Assembly (NCBI RefSeq): GCF_023101185.1
Contig: NZ_CP078077.1
Coordinates: 1,951,630-2,015,629, forward strand
Length of the DNA stretch: 64,000 nt
Direction of reading: 5' to 3'
From: Microbacterium galbinum
GTDB lineage: Bacteria > Actinomycetota > Actinomycetes > Actinomycetales > Microbacteriaceae
In this document: positions 1-8,780 of the stretch, in pieces
Layout: each line of letters begins with the position of its first letter
Numbering within the stretch: position 1 is the first letter of the stretch
The notes under the pieces: model-generated
Seen by the model: only the letters and a program-made list of their open reading frames with translations
What the model was told of the DNA's origin: nothing
Database searches by the model: none
Made by a program: the position numbers and the translations under genes

Positions 1-408
1 CACACCGACCCCGCCTTCGGTATCGAGGTACTGCGTCCCGCCGCCGAGAAGGGGGCGATCCCGCTCGCCGTGCACCCGGCGATCACGTTCACCGGAACCT
101 CGATCGATCTGCGTCAGTTGCAGGCGGGGTTCGCGGCGGTCACCGCTCCCGCGGCCGTCCTCCCGATCGCCCAGGCCCTCGCCGTCGAGATCGGTTGCGA
201 ACCGGTCGTCGTCGCCGAGGCCGATCGCGCCGCCTACGCCGATGCGATTCAGACGGCCACCGAGTTCTCGCGCTCGATCATCGGACAGGCCACGGGTCGC
301 CTCCGCGAGATCGGCATCGACAACCCCGGCGGCTACCTCTCGGCCCTCGTGCAGTCCACCGTCGAACGGGCGCTGCGCGAAGCATCCGATCCTCCGCCTT
401 TGCTCTGA
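1..408 (+). CDS. DUF2520 / Rossmann-like oxidoreductase, C-terminal part
   Basis: The 5' end lies outside the window; 135 residues of the C-terminal part are visible. The stretch HPAITFTGT followed by an all-helical region matches the C-terminal domain of the Rossmann-fold plus DUF2520 family, which resembles ketopantoate reductase and pyrroline-5-carboxylate reductase in architecture. In many actinobacteria this gene sits beside panC and close to lysS, and lysS follows here after one opposing gene, which supports the assignment. The substrate is not known from the sequence. The NAD(P)-binding half cannot be checked because it is upstream of base 1. Confidence 0.75.
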   Translation, partial: HTDPAFGIEVLRPAAEKGAIPLAVHPAITFTGTSIDLRQLQAGFAAVTAPAAVLPIAQALAVEIGCEPVVVAEADRAAYADAIQTATEFSRSIIGQATGRLREIGIDNPGGYLSALVQSTVERALREASDPPPLL

Positions 409-449
409 CGGGCGCCCGCGAACGCGTGAGGGGGAGCGCGAGGTGCGGG

Positions 450-2267
450 TCAGCGTCCGCCGGAGAAGCCGCCGCCTCCTCCGCCGCCGGAGAACCCGCC
501 GCCGCTCGAGCCGCCGAAGCTCGACGAGCTGCCGGTCGATGGCGCCGTGTACGACGATGCCGATGCGGTGGAGACGGCGAAGGCCGCGAGCGAGGTGCTC
601 AGATACGGTGAGCGACCGTCGCCGATCCAGCCGGGACCCCGCTGCTCGTACGTGTACGCGTGCTCGAGGACCTTGCCCCATTCGTCTTCCATGCCGAAGA
701 GCATCGCGTAGGGGAGCAGACGCTCGTAGAGCACGATGACGTTCGCGCTGCCGTCCTGCCGGCGCTCCGCTCCCGTGTACGACTGCAGCATCTGCAGACG
801 GTCGGCCTCGGCGACGCGGATGAACTCGCGCACCCCCTGCAGATACTCGTACTGCCGGGCACCCTCCGCGGTGAGCATGACGTGCTTCGAGAATGCGTAG
901 AGGCTCGCCAGGAGCACGAAGAAGGCCCCGAAGGCGACGACCACGAGCGCCGGAATCGCTCCGACCCGACCGGTGGCGACGCCCCAGATCGCCACCGCCA
1001 GTCCGATCGCGGCGACGGCGATCGCGATCCACTGCAGGATCACGGCGCCGCGGGCGCGCTCGCGCACGGTGAGCCCGCGAGTCTCGGCCTGCTTCTTGCC
1101 CAGCGCCTGCAGCACGCCCATGCGCGCGGCGAAGGTCTCGCTCGCGGCGGGGATGTCGACGACGCCGGTGTCGTCGGCGCCGAGGAACAGGTTGTCGACC
1201 GCATCCGCGTCGAGCTGGTCGGGGAGACGTCCGTCGGGAAGGCGTCGCAGCCGCGGCCGCTCGGGCTCGGCGCCTTCCTCGATCCGCAGCACCCCGCGGA
1301 CGGCGAGGTGCACGATCTCGGCGGGGATCACGGCCTTCGCGCCGGGCAGGATCGCGGCCGCGAGCAGCGGGGGCATCGCATCCGGCACGTCGTACTGGGC
1401 CACGACGATGCCGGTGGCGGTGCGTCGCCTTTTGCGCACCGCCGAGACGGCGAACCAGCTCGCGACCGTCAGCCCCAGGCCGCCGACCGCGGCGAACATC
1501 GGTGCGGCGTCGGTGACCGGGTTCGGGGTGCGGGCAGAGGGTTGCGTGACGGTCCCCGCGTCGAAGCCGATCGCGACGGTCACTCCGTCGCCGGCGGCGC
1601 GCTCGCCCGATTCGACGCGGAAGAGGGCGCCGTCGGCGGTGTCCGTCGGGCCTTCGAGCGTGCATGTCTCCGACGACCCGGAGTATCCCTCGTAGCAGCC
1701 GCTGGCGCCGGTGAGGGCGGCGGTCAGGGTGTCGTCGAAGAGGATGTCGGCGCGGAAGGACTCGATCGCCTGCGTGCTGTCGAGGGGGAGGAGGTCCCAG
1801 TAGAACTCGTCGACTCCGGTCTCGGCGGCGAGGACGACGTCGCGCATCTCGTACTCGATCACGTAGGTCTGAAGCCCCTGCACGTAGTCGTCGTCGCCGG
1901 TGAGCACGTAGAGCACGCCATCGTCGGTGTCGGTCTCGTAGGGAACGTCGGCGCCCGTCTCGTCGGTGACGGAGAGGATGCGGGTGTCGATGCCCGCGTT
2001 CTCGTAGGAGGTGGCGAGGCCCCGGACGATTCCACGGTTCTGGTCGAAGTCGGGGAATCGGGCGACGAGCTCCTCGGTGACGTGCATGGTGGCTCGGCCT
2101 TCGTCGTCGACGCCCACCGTGTAGGTGGCGTCCCACGACGCGTAGGAGAAATCGTCGACGTCGGCGGAGACGGATGCTCGGGCGCTCGCGGGGCTCGATG
2201 AGAGCAACACGAGGCCGGCGACGGCGGCAGTGGTGGCGAGGGCGCGGAGGATCCGTGGGGCGGCCAT
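450..2267 (-). CDS. DUF2207 domain membrane protein with Gly-rich tail
   Basis: 605 residues. A signal peptide (residues 1-30, cut near SSPASARA) is followed by a secreted beta-rich domain (about 35-235) typical of DUF2207, one membrane segment near 255-275, a cytoplasmic region, and a membrane hairpin near 410-460. The protein ends in a low-complexity Ser/Gly tail (GGSSGGGFSGGGGGGGFSG), a common ending in this family. The function of DUF2207 proteins is unknown; an envelope role is inferred. The gene is transcribed away from lysS. ATG 2267 lies six bases after a TAGCCT hexamer with no Shine-Dalgarno, which fits a leaderless start. Confidence 0.85.
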   Translation of the reverse strand: MAAPRILRALATTAAVAGLVLLSSSPASARASVSADVDDFSYASWDATYTVGVDDEGRATMHVTEELVARFPDFDQNRGIVRGLATSYENAGIDTRILSVTDETGADVPYETDTDDGVLYVLTGDDDYVQGLQTYVIEYEMRDVVLAAETGVDEFYWDLLPLDSTQAIESFRADILFDDTLTAALTGASGCYEGYSGSSETCTLEGPTDTADGALFRVESGERAAGDGVTVAIGFDAGTVTQPSARTPNPVTDAAPMFAAVGGLGLTVASWFAVSAVRKRRRTATGIVVAQYDVPDAMPPLLAAAILPGAKAVIPAEIVHLAVRGVLRIEEGAEPERPRLRRLPDGRLPDQLDADAVDNLFLGADDTGVVDIPAASETFAARMGVLQALGKKQAETRGLTVRERARGAVILQWIAIAVAAIGLAVAIWGVATGRVGAIPALVVVAFGAFFVLLASLYAFSKHVMLTAEGARQYEYLQGVREFIRVAEADRLQMLQSYTGAERRQDGSANVIVLYERLLPYAMLFGMEDEWGKVLEHAYTYEQRGPGWIGDGRSPYLSTSLAAFAVSTASASSYTAPSTGSSSSFGGSSGGGFSGGGGGGGFSGGR

Positions 2268-2273
2268 TCTTCG

Positions 2274-2279
2274 AGGCTA
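2274..2279 (-). promoter_or_regulatory. -10 element, leaderless promoter of the DUF2207 gene
   Basis: On the minus strand TAGCCT is followed by exactly six bases and the ATG at 2267, so the transcript would begin at or next to the start codon. No clear -35 hexamer is visible. Confidence 0.55.
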
Positions 2280-2314
2280 CCCAGCCTCGGCCTCGGATCG
2301 GCCCACGGCCTCGG

Positions 2315-2320
2315 TAAACT
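2315..2320 (+). promoter_or_regulatory. Candidate -10 of lysS
   Basis: TAAACT lies 26 bases upstream of the lysS ATG, giving a short leader that contains the AAGGAG ribosome binding site at 2335-2340. The -35 region is weak. Confidence 0.5.
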
Positions 2321-2346
2321 GGAACGACTTTTCCAAGGAGCCCCGA

Positions 2347-3906
2347 ATGACCGACGCGTCCGCCGCGCCCGCGCAGAACCCCACCGACCCTTCGAGCACG
2401 GAGCTCGGCGACGACGAGATCCACGAGCAGAAGGCCGTGCGTCTCGCCAAGCGCCAGCGTCTGATCGCGAAGCGGACGGATGCCGGTGGCGGGGCGTTCC
2501 CGGTCGGTGTCCCGGTGACCCACACGATCCCGGCGCTGCGCGCCCAGTACGGCGAGGGTGGTGCCGACGAGCTCGAAGCGGGAGCCGAGACCGGCGTCGT
2601 GGTCGGCGTCGCCGGCCGCGTCGTGTTCAGCCGCAACACCGGCAAGCTCTGCTTCGCAACCCTGCAAGCGGGTGACGGTTCGCGCATCCAGGCGATGATC
2701 TCTCTCGCGAACGTCGGCGAGGAGTCGCTGGCGGACTGGAAGGAGTACGTCGACCTGGGAGACCACGTCTTCGTGCACGGCGAGGTCATCTCGAGCCGCC
2801 GCGGCGAGCTGTCGATCATGGCCGACGGCTGGGAGATCGCATCGAAGGCGATCCTGCCTCTGCCGAACGCGTACGCCGAACTGAGCGAGGAGGGCCGTGT
2901 CCGCAGCCGCTACCTCGACCTGATCGTGCGTGAGCAGGCCCGCCAGACCGTGCGCGCCCGTGCCGCGGTGAACGCGAGCCTGCGGGCCACGTTCACCGGT
3001 CACGACTACCTCGAGGTCGAGACCCCCATGCTGCAGGTGCAGCACGGCGGGGCATCCGCTCGCCCGTTCATCACGCACTCGAACGCGTTCGACACCGAGC
3101 TGTACCTGCGCATCGCCCCCGAGCTGTACCTCAAGCGTGCGGTCGTCGGAGGCATCGAGCGCGTCTATGAGATCAACCGCAACTTCCGCAACGAGGGCGC
3201 CGACTCGACGCACAGCCCCGAGTTCGCGATGCTCGAGGCCTACCAGGCCTACGGCGACTACGACCAGATGGCCGCTCTCACCCAGGAGCTCGTGCAGAAC
3301 GCGGCGATCGCGGTCGCAGGTTCGACGACGGTGACCTGGGCCGACGGCACCGAGTACGACCTCGGCGGCGAGTGGGACCGCATCTCGATGTACGAGTCGC
3401 TGTCTGCCGCGGCCGGACGCACGTTCACCCCGCAGGACCCGGTCGACGATCTCATCGCCTTCGCCGAGGCCAACGGCGTCGATCTGCCCGCCCAGGCGAC
3501 CCACGGCAAGCTCATCGAGGAGCTGTGGGAGCACTTCGTGAAGGGCGACCTGGTGCGCCCCACGTTCGTCATGGACTTCCCCGTCGACACCTCGCCCCTC
3601 GTGCGCGAGCACCGGTCGATCGACGGAGTGGTCGAGAAGTGGGACCTGTACATCCGCGGCTTCGAGCTGGCGACCGGGTACTCCGAGCTCGTCGACCCCG
3701 TGATCCAGCGCGAGCGTTTCGTCGAGCAGTCCAAGCTCGCCGCGCGCGGCGACGTCGAGGCGATGCCGATCGACGACGAGTTCCTGCGGGCGCTGGAGCA
3801 CGGCATGCCGCCGTCCGGTGGCATGGGCATGGGCATCGATCGCCTGCTCATGGCGATCACGGGTCTCGGCATCCGCGAGACCATCCTGTTCCCGCTGGTC
3901 AAGTAG
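2347..3906 (+). CDS. lysS: Lysyl-tRNA synthetase, class II
   Basis: 519 residues. It charges tRNA-Lys with lysine in the cytoplasm. An N-terminal OB-fold anticodon-binding domain is followed by the class II catalytic core, with motif 2 (NRNFRNEGAD, near residue 278) and motif 3 (GGMGMGIDRLLM, near residue 491) intact. ATG 2347 is chosen over longer in-frame starts because AAGGAG sits six bases upstream and the preceding codons overlap the promoter. About 50 extra N-terminal residues before the OB fold (TDASAAPAQN onward) look disordered. The 3' end overlaps the converging DUF4192 gene by 8 bp. Confidence 0.98.
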   Translation: MTDASAAPAQNPTDPSSTELGDDEIHEQKAVRLAKRQRLIAKRTDAGGGAFPVGVPVTHTIPALRAQYGEGGADELEAGAETGVVVGVAGRVVFSRNTGKLCFATLQAGDGSRIQAMISLANVGEESLADWKEYVDLGDHVFVHGEVISSRRGELSIMADGWEIASKAILPLPNAYAELSEEGRVRSRYLDLIVREQARQTVRARAAVNASLRATFTGHDYLEVETPMLQVQHGGASARPFITHSNAFDTELYLRIAPELYLKRAVVGGIERVYEINRNFRNEGADSTHSPEFAMLEAYQAYGDYDQMAALTQELVQNAAIAVAGSTTVTWADGTEYDLGGEWDRISMYESLSAAAGRTFTPQDPVDDLIAFAEANGVDLPAQATHGKLIEELWEHFVKGDLVRPTFVMDFPVDTSPLVREHRSIDGVVEKWDLYIRGFELATGYSELVDPVIQRERFVEQSKLAARGDVEAMPIDDEFLRALEHGMPPSGGMGMGIDRLLMAITGLGIRETILFPLVK

Positions 3907-5017
3907 TCCGCCCCGCGGTGCGTCGGAAGGTCCATTCCGGCAGCACCGCGGCGTTGATCATCGATCCCACGAGCGCGGCGAGTCCGTAGTCAGGGTCGAT
4001 CTCGCGCACCACGTCGAGGTAGTGCGCCGCGTGCGTGGACCGGCCGAGCGCCCACGAGAGCCACGCCGCCGCGGTGAGCGGGGCGGGGCGGGCGGCACGC
4101 GGTGCTCGCGACGCGGCGGTGCGCACGACGTCGAGGGCGAAGCTGAGCCGATCGGGGTCGGGCGTCGGACCGCGCCCGAGGAAGATGTCGCCGAGCTCGT
4201 CGGGGATCGACCGGCCGTGCTGGGCGAAGTCGAGCTGCGCCCCGAGCGATCGTCGACCGGAGGCGTGGTCCGACGCCCACTGCAGCAGTGCCACGTCTCG
4301 GTAGACGGGGCGCTCGAGGCACCACAGCAGTGCGGCGACCGCGAAGGGCGGCAGAACGCCACGGGAGTCGAGCAGCTGCTCGTAGAACGCGGGGATGTCG
4401 TCGAGGATCGCGAGGGCGGCCAGGGCCTCGGGGTTCTCGTCGTCGGACAGCGACGACACCGGGCGCCCGAGCAACCCGGAGAGGTCGCGCAGGGCCCGCC
4501 CGACGCGCTCCTTCTGCGCGAGGTCGGCGACGGGGAGCACGGCACCGGAGTTCTGATCGCCCGAGACGTCTCCGATGCCGGGCACCCTCTCGGCGCGCAC
4601 CGGCTCGACGGGATGCAGAAGAGGTTCCTCTTCGAGGTAGCTCGCCCATCCGCCGGGCGTGACGCACAGCGCGTCGACGATGCGGAGGCCGGCGTCCTCG
4701 GCGCAACCGAGCAGTTCGTCGAGGGCGACGGCGTGGGGGAGGACCCACCCGTCCGGTGTGCTCTGAGCCGCCTCGTCGACGTAGGCGACGACCGCGACCG
4801 CGTCGATCGCGGCCACGCGTGAGACGAGGCCGATCGCGGTATCCGCGTAGTGTTCGAGCGGCACGTCGTCGCGGGGGAGGTCGATGCGCATCGCGCCGTA
4901 GGCGCGGGAGCCCTGGAACGGGAGCATGACGATGCTGCGCCGGGGCGTGAAGCCGGCGAGGAGGGGGACGATGCCGAGGAACTCGGCGGAATCTGCGGCA
5001 CGGAGGACGGTGTTCAT
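3899..5017 (-). CDS. DUF4192 domain-containing protein
   Basis: 372 residues. It begins MNTVLRAADSAEFLGIVPLL and continues with GFTPRRSIVMLPFQGSRA, the hallmark opening of DUF4192, a family found almost only in actinobacteria and of unknown function. No membrane segment or signal peptide is seen, so it is probably cytoplasmic. ATG 5017 is the only start that puts this family opening at the N-terminus. The open frame runs on far upstream, antisense to cls, but that part has no protein-like content. The gene converges with lysS and overlaps its stop by 8 bp. Confidence 0.85.
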   Translation of the reverse strand: MNTVLRAADSAEFLGIVPLLAGFTPRRSIVMLPFQGSRAYGAMRIDLPRDDVPLEHYADTAIGLVSRVAAIDAVAVVAYVDEAAQSTPDGWVLPHAVALDELLGCAEDAGLRIVDALCVTPGGWASYLEEEPLLHPVEPVRAERVPGIGDVSGDQNSGAVLPVADLAQKERVGRALRDLSGLLGRPVSSLSDDENPEALAALAILDDIPAFYEQLLDSRGVLPPFAVAALLWCLERPVYRDVALLQWASDHASGRRSLGAQLDFAQHGRSIPDELGDIFLGRGPTPDPDRLSFALDVVRTAASRAPRAARPAPLTAAAWLSWALGRSTHAAHYLDVVREIDPDYGLAALVGSMINAAVLPEWTFRRTAGRTT

Positions 5018-5119
5018 GAGGCGAGTGTGCCCGGTGGCGGCATCCGCCCGTTCCGGAAAACCGGGCCTGTGGAGGGATTGCCCCGCCCTTCGGATCGGCG
5101 CAGGAGGAGTGAGGTCGCG

Positions 5120-5125
5120 TACCAT
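5120..5125 (+). promoter_or_regulatory. -10 element, leaderless promoter
   Basis: TACCAT, then six bases, then ATG 5132. The spacing equals that of several other leaderless genes in the window. Confidence 0.5.
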
Positions 5126-5131
5126 GGGGGT

Positions 5132-5305
5132 ATGGACAACTTCTGGGTCGCCGCCGCGTGGTCGATCCTTCCGACCCTCGGGGTCAGCGCCATCTTCTTC
5201 ATGGTGCTCCGCGGCATCCTGCGATTCGACCGCACCGAACGCAAGGTGCACGCGCAGATCGAGGCGGAGGAGCGCGCGGCCCGCGGCCTTCCCCCGCGCT
5301 CCTGA
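5132..5305 (+). CDS. Small single-pass membrane protein
   Basis: 57 residues. A hydrophobic segment (about residues 6-28, AAWSILPTLGVSAIFFMVL) is followed by a short basic/acidic amphipathic tail (RTERKVHAQIEAEERAARG). It reads as a one-pass membrane protein with a cytoplasmic tail. The family is not recognised, but similar short proteins occur next to cardiolipin synthase genes in Microbacteriaceae. ATG 5132 has no Shine-Dalgarno but lies six bases after TACCAT, so translation is probably leaderless. The transcript may run on toward cls, about 100 bp downstream. Confidence 0.7.
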   Translation: MDNFWVAAAWSILPTLGVSAIFFMVLRGILRFDRTERKVHAQIEAEERAARGLPPRS

Positions 5306-5326
5306 GGCACTGTCCCACCCATCCGC

Positions 5327-5332
5327 TACTGT
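5327..5332 (+). promoter_or_regulatory. Candidate -10 of cls
   Basis: TACTGT lies about 70 bases upstream of the cls ATG, which would give a leader of roughly 65 bases ending in AGGAAG. No convincing -35 is visible. Confidence 0.4.
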
Positions 5333-5404
5333 GAAGCGAACACCGCCGGACGGTGACGCGCGACGGAACCCTTCATCGGTGAGGTCCGTCAGGAAGAGAG
5401 CAGT

Positions 5405-6865
5405 ATGACCGCGGAGGGCGTCGCCTGGGCGATCACGGCGTTCCTCGTGGTGCTCGATCTGACCATCCGCATCACGGCGATCATCGTCATCCCGCGCAAC
5501 CGCCGCCCCACGGCTGCGATGGCCTGGCTGCTGGCGATCTTCTTCATTCCGTTCGTCGGGGTCTTCCTGTTCCTCGTGATCGGAAACCCGCGACTGCCGC
5601 GCGCCCGCCGCCGCAAGCAGGACCAGATCAACGAGTACATCGCCGCGACCAGCGAGCACCTGCACTTCGGCACCCTCCGTCCCCACGCGCCGGACTGGTT
5701 CGGTCCGCTGGTCGAGATGAACCAGCGCCTCGGCGCTCTGCCGCTCTCGGGCGACAACGGAGCGCACCTGATCTCCGACTACCAGGAGTCCCTCGACGCG
5801 ATGGCCGACGCCATCCGCGAGGCGAAGGACTACGTGCACGTCGAGTTCTACATCCTGCAATCGGATGCCTCGACCGACAACTTCTTCCGTGCGCTCGAAG
5901 AGGTCGCGGCGCGCGGCGTCTCGGTGCGGGTGCTTCTCGATCACTGGGCCAACCGCTGGAAGCCGCGCTACAAGCAGACGATCCGGCGCCTCAACGCCAT
6001 GGGCGCCGACTGGCACCTCATGCTCCCGGTGCAGCCGTTCAAGGGGCGGATGCAGCGCCCCGATCTGCGCAACCACCGCAAGCTGCTCGTGGTCGACGGC
6101 GTGACCGCCTTCCTCGGCTCGCAGAACGTCACCGACTCGACCTACAACCTGCCGAAGAACATCAAGCGGGGCCTGCACTGGGTCGACCTCATGGTGCGCC
6201 TCGACGGGCCGGTCGTGCTCAGTGTCAACGCGATCTTCCTCAGCGACTGGTACAGCGAGACCGACATCGTGCTGGAGGAGATCGACATCGCCCACGCCGA
6301 CATCGGTTCGGGGGACCTCGACTGCCAGGTCGTGCCCTCGGGCCCCGGGTTCGAGGTCGAGAACAACCTGCGTCTCTTCCTCGGCCTGCTGTACGCGGCG
6401 AAGAATCGCATCATGATCGTGAGCCCGTATTTCGTGCCGGACGAGGCCCTGCTGCTCGCCGTCACCGCGGCCGTCGACCGCGGTGTCGAGGTCGAGTTGT
6501 TCGTCTCGGAAGAGGGCGACCAGGCGATGGTCTACCACGCGCAGCGCAGCTACTACGAGGTGCTGCTCAAGGCGGGCGTGCGCATCTGGATGTACCGCAA
6601 GCCGTACATCCTGCACACCAAGAGCCTGACGGTCGACGACGAGGTCGCGGTCATCGGCTCGAGCAACATGGACATGCGCTCGTTCGGTCTCAACCTCGAG
6701 GTCTCGATGCTCGTGCGCGGCGAGGAGTTCGTCGCCGAGATGCGCGAGGTCGAAGACACCTATCGGTCGCTCAGTCGGGAGCTCACCCTCGAGGAGTGGA
6801 TGCAGCAGCCGCTGCGCTCGACCGTGCTCGACAACCTGGCGCGCCTCACCTCCGCCTTGCAGTGA
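5405..6865 (+). CDS. cls: Cardiolipin synthase (phospholipase D family)
   Basis: 486 residues. It joins phosphatidyl groups to form cardiolipin at the cytoplasmic membrane. Two N-terminal membrane segments (about 6-29 and 38-60) precede two phospholipase D catalytic motifs: HRKLLVVDG at 224-232 and HTKSLTVDD at 404-412, the second followed by IGSSNMDMRSFGLN. Both HKD motifs are complete, so the enzyme should be active. ATG 5405 follows AGGAAGAG by a suitable distance. A leader of about 65 bases separates it from a TACTGT promoter element. Confidence 0.95.
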   Translation: MTAEGVAWAITAFLVVLDLTIRITAIIVIPRNRRPTAAMAWLLAIFFIPFVGVFLFLVIGNPRLPRARRRKQDQINEYIAATSEHLHFGTLRPHAPDWFGPLVEMNQRLGALPLSGDNGAHLISDYQESLDAMADAIREAKDYVHVEFYILQSDASTDNFFRALEEVAARGVSVRVLLDHWANRWKPRYKQTIRRLNAMGADWHLMLPVQPFKGRMQRPDLRNHRKLLVVDGVTAFLGSQNVTDSTYNLPKNIKRGLHWVDLMVRLDGPVVLSVNAIFLSDWYSETDIVLEEIDIAHADIGSGDLDCQVVPSGPGFEVENNLRLFLGLLYAAKNRIMIVSPYFVPDEALLLAVTAAVDRGVEVELFVSEEGDQAMVYHAQRSYYEVLLKAGVRIWMYRKPYILHTKSLTVDDEVAVIGSSNMDMRSFGLNLEVSMLVRGEEFVAEMREVEDTYRSLSRELTLEEWMQQPLRSTVLDNLARLTSALQ

Positions 6866-6899
6866 TCGCTCCCGACTTCCGATGGAATATCGCCACCGG

Positions 6900-6905
6900 T
6901 ACCCT
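6900..6905 (+). promoter_or_regulatory. -10 element, leaderless promoter
   Basis: TACCCT, then six bases, then ATG 6912, with no Shine-Dalgarno for that start. Confidence 0.5.
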
Positions 6906-6911
6906 GGGGGC

Positions 6912-7640
6912 ATGGTCCTTCCCTCGCGCGTCGTCGCCGTCCTCTCCGCTTTCGCCGCGGCGCTGCTGATCGCCGGGTGCACCGCCACCCCCGGATCGAC
7001 CTCACCCACGAGCACACCCGGTGCATCGGCCGCGCCCGGGGCCGGCGATGACGACTTCGCCGACGTCGAGGCCGCACTGCTCGACGAGGGCCGCATGTTC
7101 GCCGTCGTCACCTGGGGCTCCTCGACGTGCGTTCCGCAGGTCGACACGGTGACGGCCGAGGGCCAGAACGTCTCGGTGACGCTCGTCGACGGTTCAGCCG
7201 ACCAGGTCTGCACCCAGGACATGGTGCAGCGCGCCAGCATCGGCGGCCTGCCCGCCGGTGTGGACCCGACGAAGGACATCACGCTGCAGGTCACCTACGG
7301 CGATATCTCGGATGACGCCGAGATCGGCGGGGCACCCGTCACCGGCGTTCCCGGGGAGTCGACCGAGTACCAGCCCTCCGCCGGATGGTTCGACGACGGC
7401 AGCCTCGTGCTCCTCACCTGGGGCTCGTCGGGATGCCCGCCGGTCGTCGAGTCGCTCGAGGGTTCGGGCAACGCGGGCACGGCGACCTTCGTCACCGACG
7501 ACACCCAGATCTGCACCATGGACATGGCGCCGCGCGCGACGATCCTCTCGTTCGGCGACGACGCGGTCGACGACGACGGCTTCACCCTCACCCTCGTGGG
7601 CGGCGGCCTCGACGGGACGGTGTCGGTGCTCGCCGACTGA
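6912..7640 (+). CDS. Lipoprotein with two copies of a Cys-containing domain
   Basis: 242 residues. The signal peptide ends in the lipobox LIAGC (Cys23), so the protein should be lipid-anchored outside the membrane. After a Ser/Thr/Pro linker come two related domains of about 75 residues, near 58-135 and 155-240. Each has WGSSxC in its first third and CTxDM in the middle (WGSSTCVP with CTQDMVQRA; WGSSGCPP with CTMDMAPRA). The four cysteines suggest one disulfide per domain. Function is unknown. ATG 6912 is preferred over an in-frame ATG at 6882 because it starts the signal peptide and lies six bases after TACCCT. Confidence 0.8.
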   Translation: MVLPSRVVAVLSAFAAALLIAGCTATPGSTSPTSTPGASAAPGAGDDDFADVEAALLDEGRMFAVVTWGSSTCVPQVDTVTAEGQNVSVTLVDGSADQVCTQDMVQRASIGGLPAGVDPTKDITLQVTYGDISDDAEIGGAPVTGVPGESTEYQPSAGWFDDGSLVLLTWGSSGCPPVVESLEGSGNAGTATFVTDDTQICTMDMAPRATILSFGDDAVDDDGFTLTLVGGGLDGTVSVLAD

Positions 7641-7651
7641 CACCGCCGGCT

Positions 7652-7677
7652 GAGCGCATCGCCGGAGCGCATCGCCG
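7652..7677. repeat. Two tandem copies of a 13-bp unit
   Basis: GAGCGCATCGCCG occurs twice head to tail between two converging genes. It may be part of a weak terminator; nothing else is evident. Confidence 0.6.
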
Positions 7678-7704
7678 GCGCAACACCGGAAGGAAGGCCG
7701 CCCG

Positions 7705-8703
7705 TCAGAGCGAGTCGACCGGATGCCCCTCCGGCAGCGCGAGCAGGAGCGCGCTCGGATCGACCCGGCACGTGATGCGCACGGCATTGCCGAACTCGTC
7801 ACCGTCGAGCTCGACCGGCGTGGGCACCGACGTCGCAGCTTCTGCGGCGAAGCCCTGGAAGTAGTGCACCGCGGCATCCTTCCCCCGGAGCTCGAGGATG
7901 CGCCTGCCGGCGGCGAAGCGCCGCAGCACCGAGTTCTCCCACCAGATCCTGCGCCAGACGTTGAACCAGCCGAACGCACCGGAGGGCCGGATCACGGCGA
8001 CGTCGAGGGTCCCGTCGGAGATCGAGGCATCCGGCACCAGGGCGATGCCGGCGGGCAGTGTGCCGCAGTTGGCGAAGAGGATGCTGTGCACTTTCGTCGA
8101 ATGCAGGCGGCCGTCGTCGATCTGGTACACCGAGCGGAAGGGCGAGGCGTTGGCGAGCGAGCGCGCGGCGCCGTCGACGTAGGCGATCCACCCGACCGAC
8201 TTCTTGAGGTCGGGGCGGGTGTTCGCGATCATGTCGGCATCGAGCCCGATGCCCGCGAGCACCACGAAGGCGTGCTCGCTCTCGTCACCGCTCTCACGCG
8301 TGATGCGCGCCCATCCGATGTCGATCGCGTGGCGGGATCCGGTCAGCGCCGCACGGATCATGTCGTCGGGCGAGCCCAGTGGCAACGCCAGGTTGCGTGC
8401 GAGCAGGTTGCCCGTACCGCTCGGCAGGATCGCGAGGGGAACACCGGTGTTCGCGATGGCCTCGGAGACCGCGCGCACGGTGCCGTCGCCGCCGGCGACG
8501 AGCACGACGTCGACCCCGCGGGCGAGAGCCTGCGCCGTGGCACCCTGCCCGGCATCCTGGATCGTCGTCGGATAGAACGCCGGATGCTCCCACCCCTCGG
8601 CCTTCGACAGCTCGCGTACGGCAGCGCGCAGTCTCTTCTCGTCGACCTTGATGGGGTTGTAGACGAGCGCGGCCTGTCGTCTCGCGGCCGGGGGCTTCGT
8701 CAT
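7705..8703 (-). CDS. Diacylglycerol kinase family lipid kinase
   Basis: 332 residues. It carries the catalytic-domain signatures of the DgkB/YegS/sphingosine-kinase family: VLVAGGDGTVRAVSEA near residue 67, the nucleotide-binding GGDGT loop, and LPSGTGNLLARN near 93. The C-terminal half is the beta-sandwich lipid-binding domain. It probably phosphorylates diacylglycerol or another lipid alcohol at the membrane; the exact lipid cannot be told. ATG 8703 lies six bases after TAGAGT on the minus strand, so it is probably leaderless. It is divergent from the sigma factor gene at 8781. Confidence 0.9.
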   Translation of the reverse strand: MTKPPAARRQAALVYNPIKVDEKRLRAAVRELSKAEGWEHPAFYPTTIQDAGQGATAQALARGVDVVLVAGGDGTVRAVSEAIANTGVPLAILPSGTGNLLARNLALPLGSPDDMIRAALTGSRHAIDIGWARITRESGDESEHAFVVLAGIGLDADMIANTRPDLKKSVGWIAYVDGAARSLANASPFRSVYQIDDGRLHSTKVHSILFANCGTLPAGIALVPDASISDGTLDVAVIRPSGAFGWFNVWRRIWWENSVLRRFAAGRRILELRGKDAAVHYFQGFAAEAATSVPTPVELDGDEFGNAVRITCRVDPSALLLALPEGHPVDSL

Positions 8704-8709
8704 GGCGAT

Positions 8710-8715
8710 ACTCTA
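8710..8715 (-). promoter_or_regulatory. -10 element, leaderless promoter of the lipid kinase gene
   Basis: The minus strand reads TAGAGT, six bases, ATG (8703). Confidence 0.55.
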
Positions 8716-8780
8716 TTCCCGGCATGTGTCATGCAGGTGACACGGGGACGGGTGCCCGAGCGCTCTGGGGAGGGGCCGGA

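Noticed and set aside
5018..7294. Long upstream extension of the DUF4192 reading frame, antisense to cls
   Set aside because: High GC removes stop codons on the opposite strand. The extension has no domain and lies over the intact, recognisable cls gene.
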